This document shows positions 61,918 to 64,000 of a stretch of DNA of 64,000 nt, one piece after another. The number at the start of each line of letters is the position of its first letter. Position 1 is the first letter of the stretch. The position numbers and the translations under genes are program-made. Source of the stretch: Trichopria drosophilae (taxonomy: Eukaryota; Arthropoda; Insecta; Hymenoptera; Diapriidae); the NCBI GenBank assembly GCA_030407085.1, contig CM059586.1, positions 14,216,001-14,280,000 of the forward strand, in the 5' to 3' direction. Below the pieces are notes generated by a model. It saw only the letters and a list, made by a program, of their open reading frames with translations, did no database searches and was not told the origin of the DNA.

Positions 61918-63655
61918 ACGAAAACAACTAGATTGGGTAGTGCGTTATCGCGCGTTATCGCCAGATGGAATTTAGGGTGGCGTTCAGAGAAAGAGGAGGG
62001 GGCGAGGAGGGACAGCCGAGAGAGTTCTCGGTGTCGCATAATTCCGAGCGAATAGTTTACGAAAAACCCAAAATACGTAAATAGAGTTAAATAAAAAAAA
62101 AAGACGTTAATTTTTAAGTACGCCTAGGGGATAATTCCGTATCCATAAATGTCGCTGCAATCGAGATGAAGGAAAAGATTAAGAAAGATTGCCTACTTTG
62201 ATATTATAAATAGTCGTGCGATTCGCGGTGTACAAATTTGTTCTCTTTATTTCCTGTCTTCATTATGTTTAATTTAGTATTCTAATTATAATTATTAATA
62301 ATATTATTCTAACTATTATTATTAATATTATTATATTATTATTGTATTTTGCTCTCACGCAATAAAAGTGCAAGTATATGCTCGCGGTGCGTGCGTCTCT
62401 TCGAGTGACTACACGTCGACTGCTGTTGATGTTATATTTTTGTTATTTTTATTATTATCTATATTCAACATGAAAACGCATTTTCGCCGCAGTTCCTCCA
62501 GATACGCGACTTCGGAAGCCTTGAATCTGCCCTGGAAATACGGCGAAAATGCGCACTTTTCGATTATTTAAATATATAAATCAAACGAATTGAGAAATGA
62601 TTATATATACGTAAATAAATATATATTCGTGTTCGAAAGTTTTGTTATTATTGTATAGTGACAGTACGAAACGACGTGTTCGCTCAGTACCTGCATAGAA
62701 GGTAGCGAGTTCAAGCGCAGTTCAATTCAGAATGCCTTCTTCGTAAAACGCATTTCTATCTGGCAAAAAATATATGTTCTCTCAATCTCTTTCTTTATTC
62801 TTTGTCTTTTTTCTACCTCTCTTTACATTGACGTACGTTGTTCGGAACACAAGACGCGAAACGAGCCAATCCAAGTTACGTTGGGACACGTATAAATAAT
62901 ATCCAGTAAAGGAGCCGCAGGATGCACGAAAGATACTTATGTAGTAACTACGTAGTACCTAAAGATGCGCTCGATGCGACGCGACACTCTACCGTAATAA
63001 ACATAGTAATTTTATTCTAGTTGAAGAATGTATACGAACACCGACTAGCTAAGCGGCGGCGAATGAAAATGATAAAAAATAAAAAACGGACTCGCGGCCG
63101 AAAGTGAACCTACGTACGTGTAGGAACTGCGATTCACGATGCATCTTTGAGACGAATGCAGTATTTCTTAAGAGGAATATGTAATGTTAATAATTATTTA
63201 TTTTGTGGATCTCCGAACGGATCTCTAAACGCTCCATTGTACTATACGCAACTTAAACTAAACGACGAGTAGTGCGCAAATCGCGAGCCGCTTAGGAGCG
63301 TACGTCGCGATTCAGCGCGTAGTAGTGCTGGCCGTGTTTATTTTATTTTTTTTTTTAATTTTTATCTGTGTGAATGTTTTACGTGAAAATTTCTCCCTCT
63401 TTTGTAATATACTAGCGATACATATACATAAATCTATATATAGATATATATAGTAATTATTTCGACGTCCAAATCCCGACGTGTATATGTATCCAAAAGC
63501 GACCAGGGCCGTAGCTGCTTTTCAGAAACGCAGACGAAAAATGTAAAAGAAAATTGATCAGGCGGGACAAGTACCGCTCCGTGAACGTGATTGTAACATT
63601 ATAACGATTATACGATTGCTATAAAAAAGAATAAATGCGATTCGAATTCGAATCT
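61918..63655 (+). other. Candidate terminal or long non-coding exon C
   Basis: An acceptor with a good pyrimidine tract (GTCCGTTTTTTTAG, AG at 61916-61917) opens about 1.7 kb that is CpG-richer than typical spacer, carries an ATT/ATA microsatellite at 62285-62345, no long frame, and ends at AATAAA (63630-63635) followed by a TTGTCTACTTTTTTT tract, as expected at a polyadenylation site. A GAGGAGGGGGCGAGGAGGG and GAGAGAG stretch lies near 62.0 kb. It may instead be a regulatory island; continuity as one exon is not proven. Confidence 0.35.
63630..63635 (+). terminator. Candidate polyadenylation signal
   Basis: AATAAA with cleavage expected near 63650-63660 and a U-rich element at about 63671-63685. 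Composition falls back to AT-rich after about 63.7 kb, consistent with the end of a transcription unit on the + strand. Confidence 0.4.
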
Positions 63656-63699
63656 TCAGAAGCCTGGCTCTTGTCTACTTTTTTTGCATGCGGCCCTGG

Positions 63700-64000
63700 C
63701 CGTTGCAGATTTTACCTTTCGATCCTTGCTTCCAATCAACTATTTTTTATCCTTTGTTAGCATGTATTACATGTGAAATATAGATGTTGACACTATTACA
63801 AAAACTCTTGCTTCTTGCACCCATCATCATTCGCATAGTTTGGAAACTTTAATTTCTTATTATTGCTTGACATTTTTATAGCATTTTGCATTTTTAATGT
63901 TTCTAAAGTAATTGCTACCAGCAATGTTTCTACCTTTACTTCAACTTTAATATCACTTAAAGCATTATATTGTGACTCTTATTTTAAATACATTTCATAT
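63700..64000. other. AT-rich end of window, nothing recognised
   Basis: Plain AT-rich DNA after the candidate polyadenylation site, with no frame, repeat terminus or RNA gene visible. Confidence 0.6.

Overview
This window looks like a stretch of an insect Hox cluster. It is AT-rich, with short CpG-rich islands, abundant short palindromic transposons (MITEs) and almost no coding capacity. The only confidently recognised protein-coding segment is the last coding exon of Ultrabithorax (Ubx) on the + strand at 9076-9386. It encodes the Ubx homeodomain, the UbdA peptide and a poly-alanine C-terminus. The AT-rich background, the style of the Ubx C-terminus and a single unbroken Hox neighbourhood suggest a holometabolous insect, possibly a hymenopteran. 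That placement is inference.

Layout: 1-9075 is read as the 3' part of the last Ubx intron, with a direct-repeat pair and a small palindromic element. 9076-9477 is the terminal Ubx coding exon plus 91 nt of 3' UTR ending at a good 5' splice site. A nearer AATAAA lies at 10019. About 10-61 kb carries no gene I can support. In arthropods with an unbroken Hox cluster, transcribed in one direction, the DNA 3' of Ubx leads to Antennapedia, so this is probably the Ubx-Antp regulatory interval. It alternates between AT-rich repeat-bearing DNA and CpG-rich islands (near 15.1, 20.2, 23.6, 26.4, 32, 37.2, 38.3, 39.4, 42.6, 44.3, 50.4, 54.2, 57.8, 59.3 and 61-63.7 kb). Several islands carry GAGA, Pho/YY1-like or CTCF-like motifs, which fits cis-regulatory and insulator elements.

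Mobile DNA: a 1.36-kb foldback element with TTAA target duplications (piggyBac type), a 0.57-kb element with an 8-bp target duplication (hAT type), several hairpin MITEs, two inverted copies of a repeat rich in GGCGGATCC-type motifs at 33 and 51 kb, tRNA-derived SINE remnants, and a decayed Penelope-like retroelement C-terminus with a hammerhead-like core 0.6 kb downstream.

The right end (61.1-63.7 kb) has the most transcript-like signals outside Ubx. There is a 5' splice site at 61314, a juxtaposed 3'/5' splice site at 61578/61579 resembling a recursive splice site, a donor at 61690, an acceptor at 61917 and an AATAAA with downstream U-rich sequence at 63630. These could be 5' non-coding exons of Antp, a lncRNA, or distal 3' UTR exons of Ubx joined to the donor at 9478. 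The sequence alone does not decide between these.
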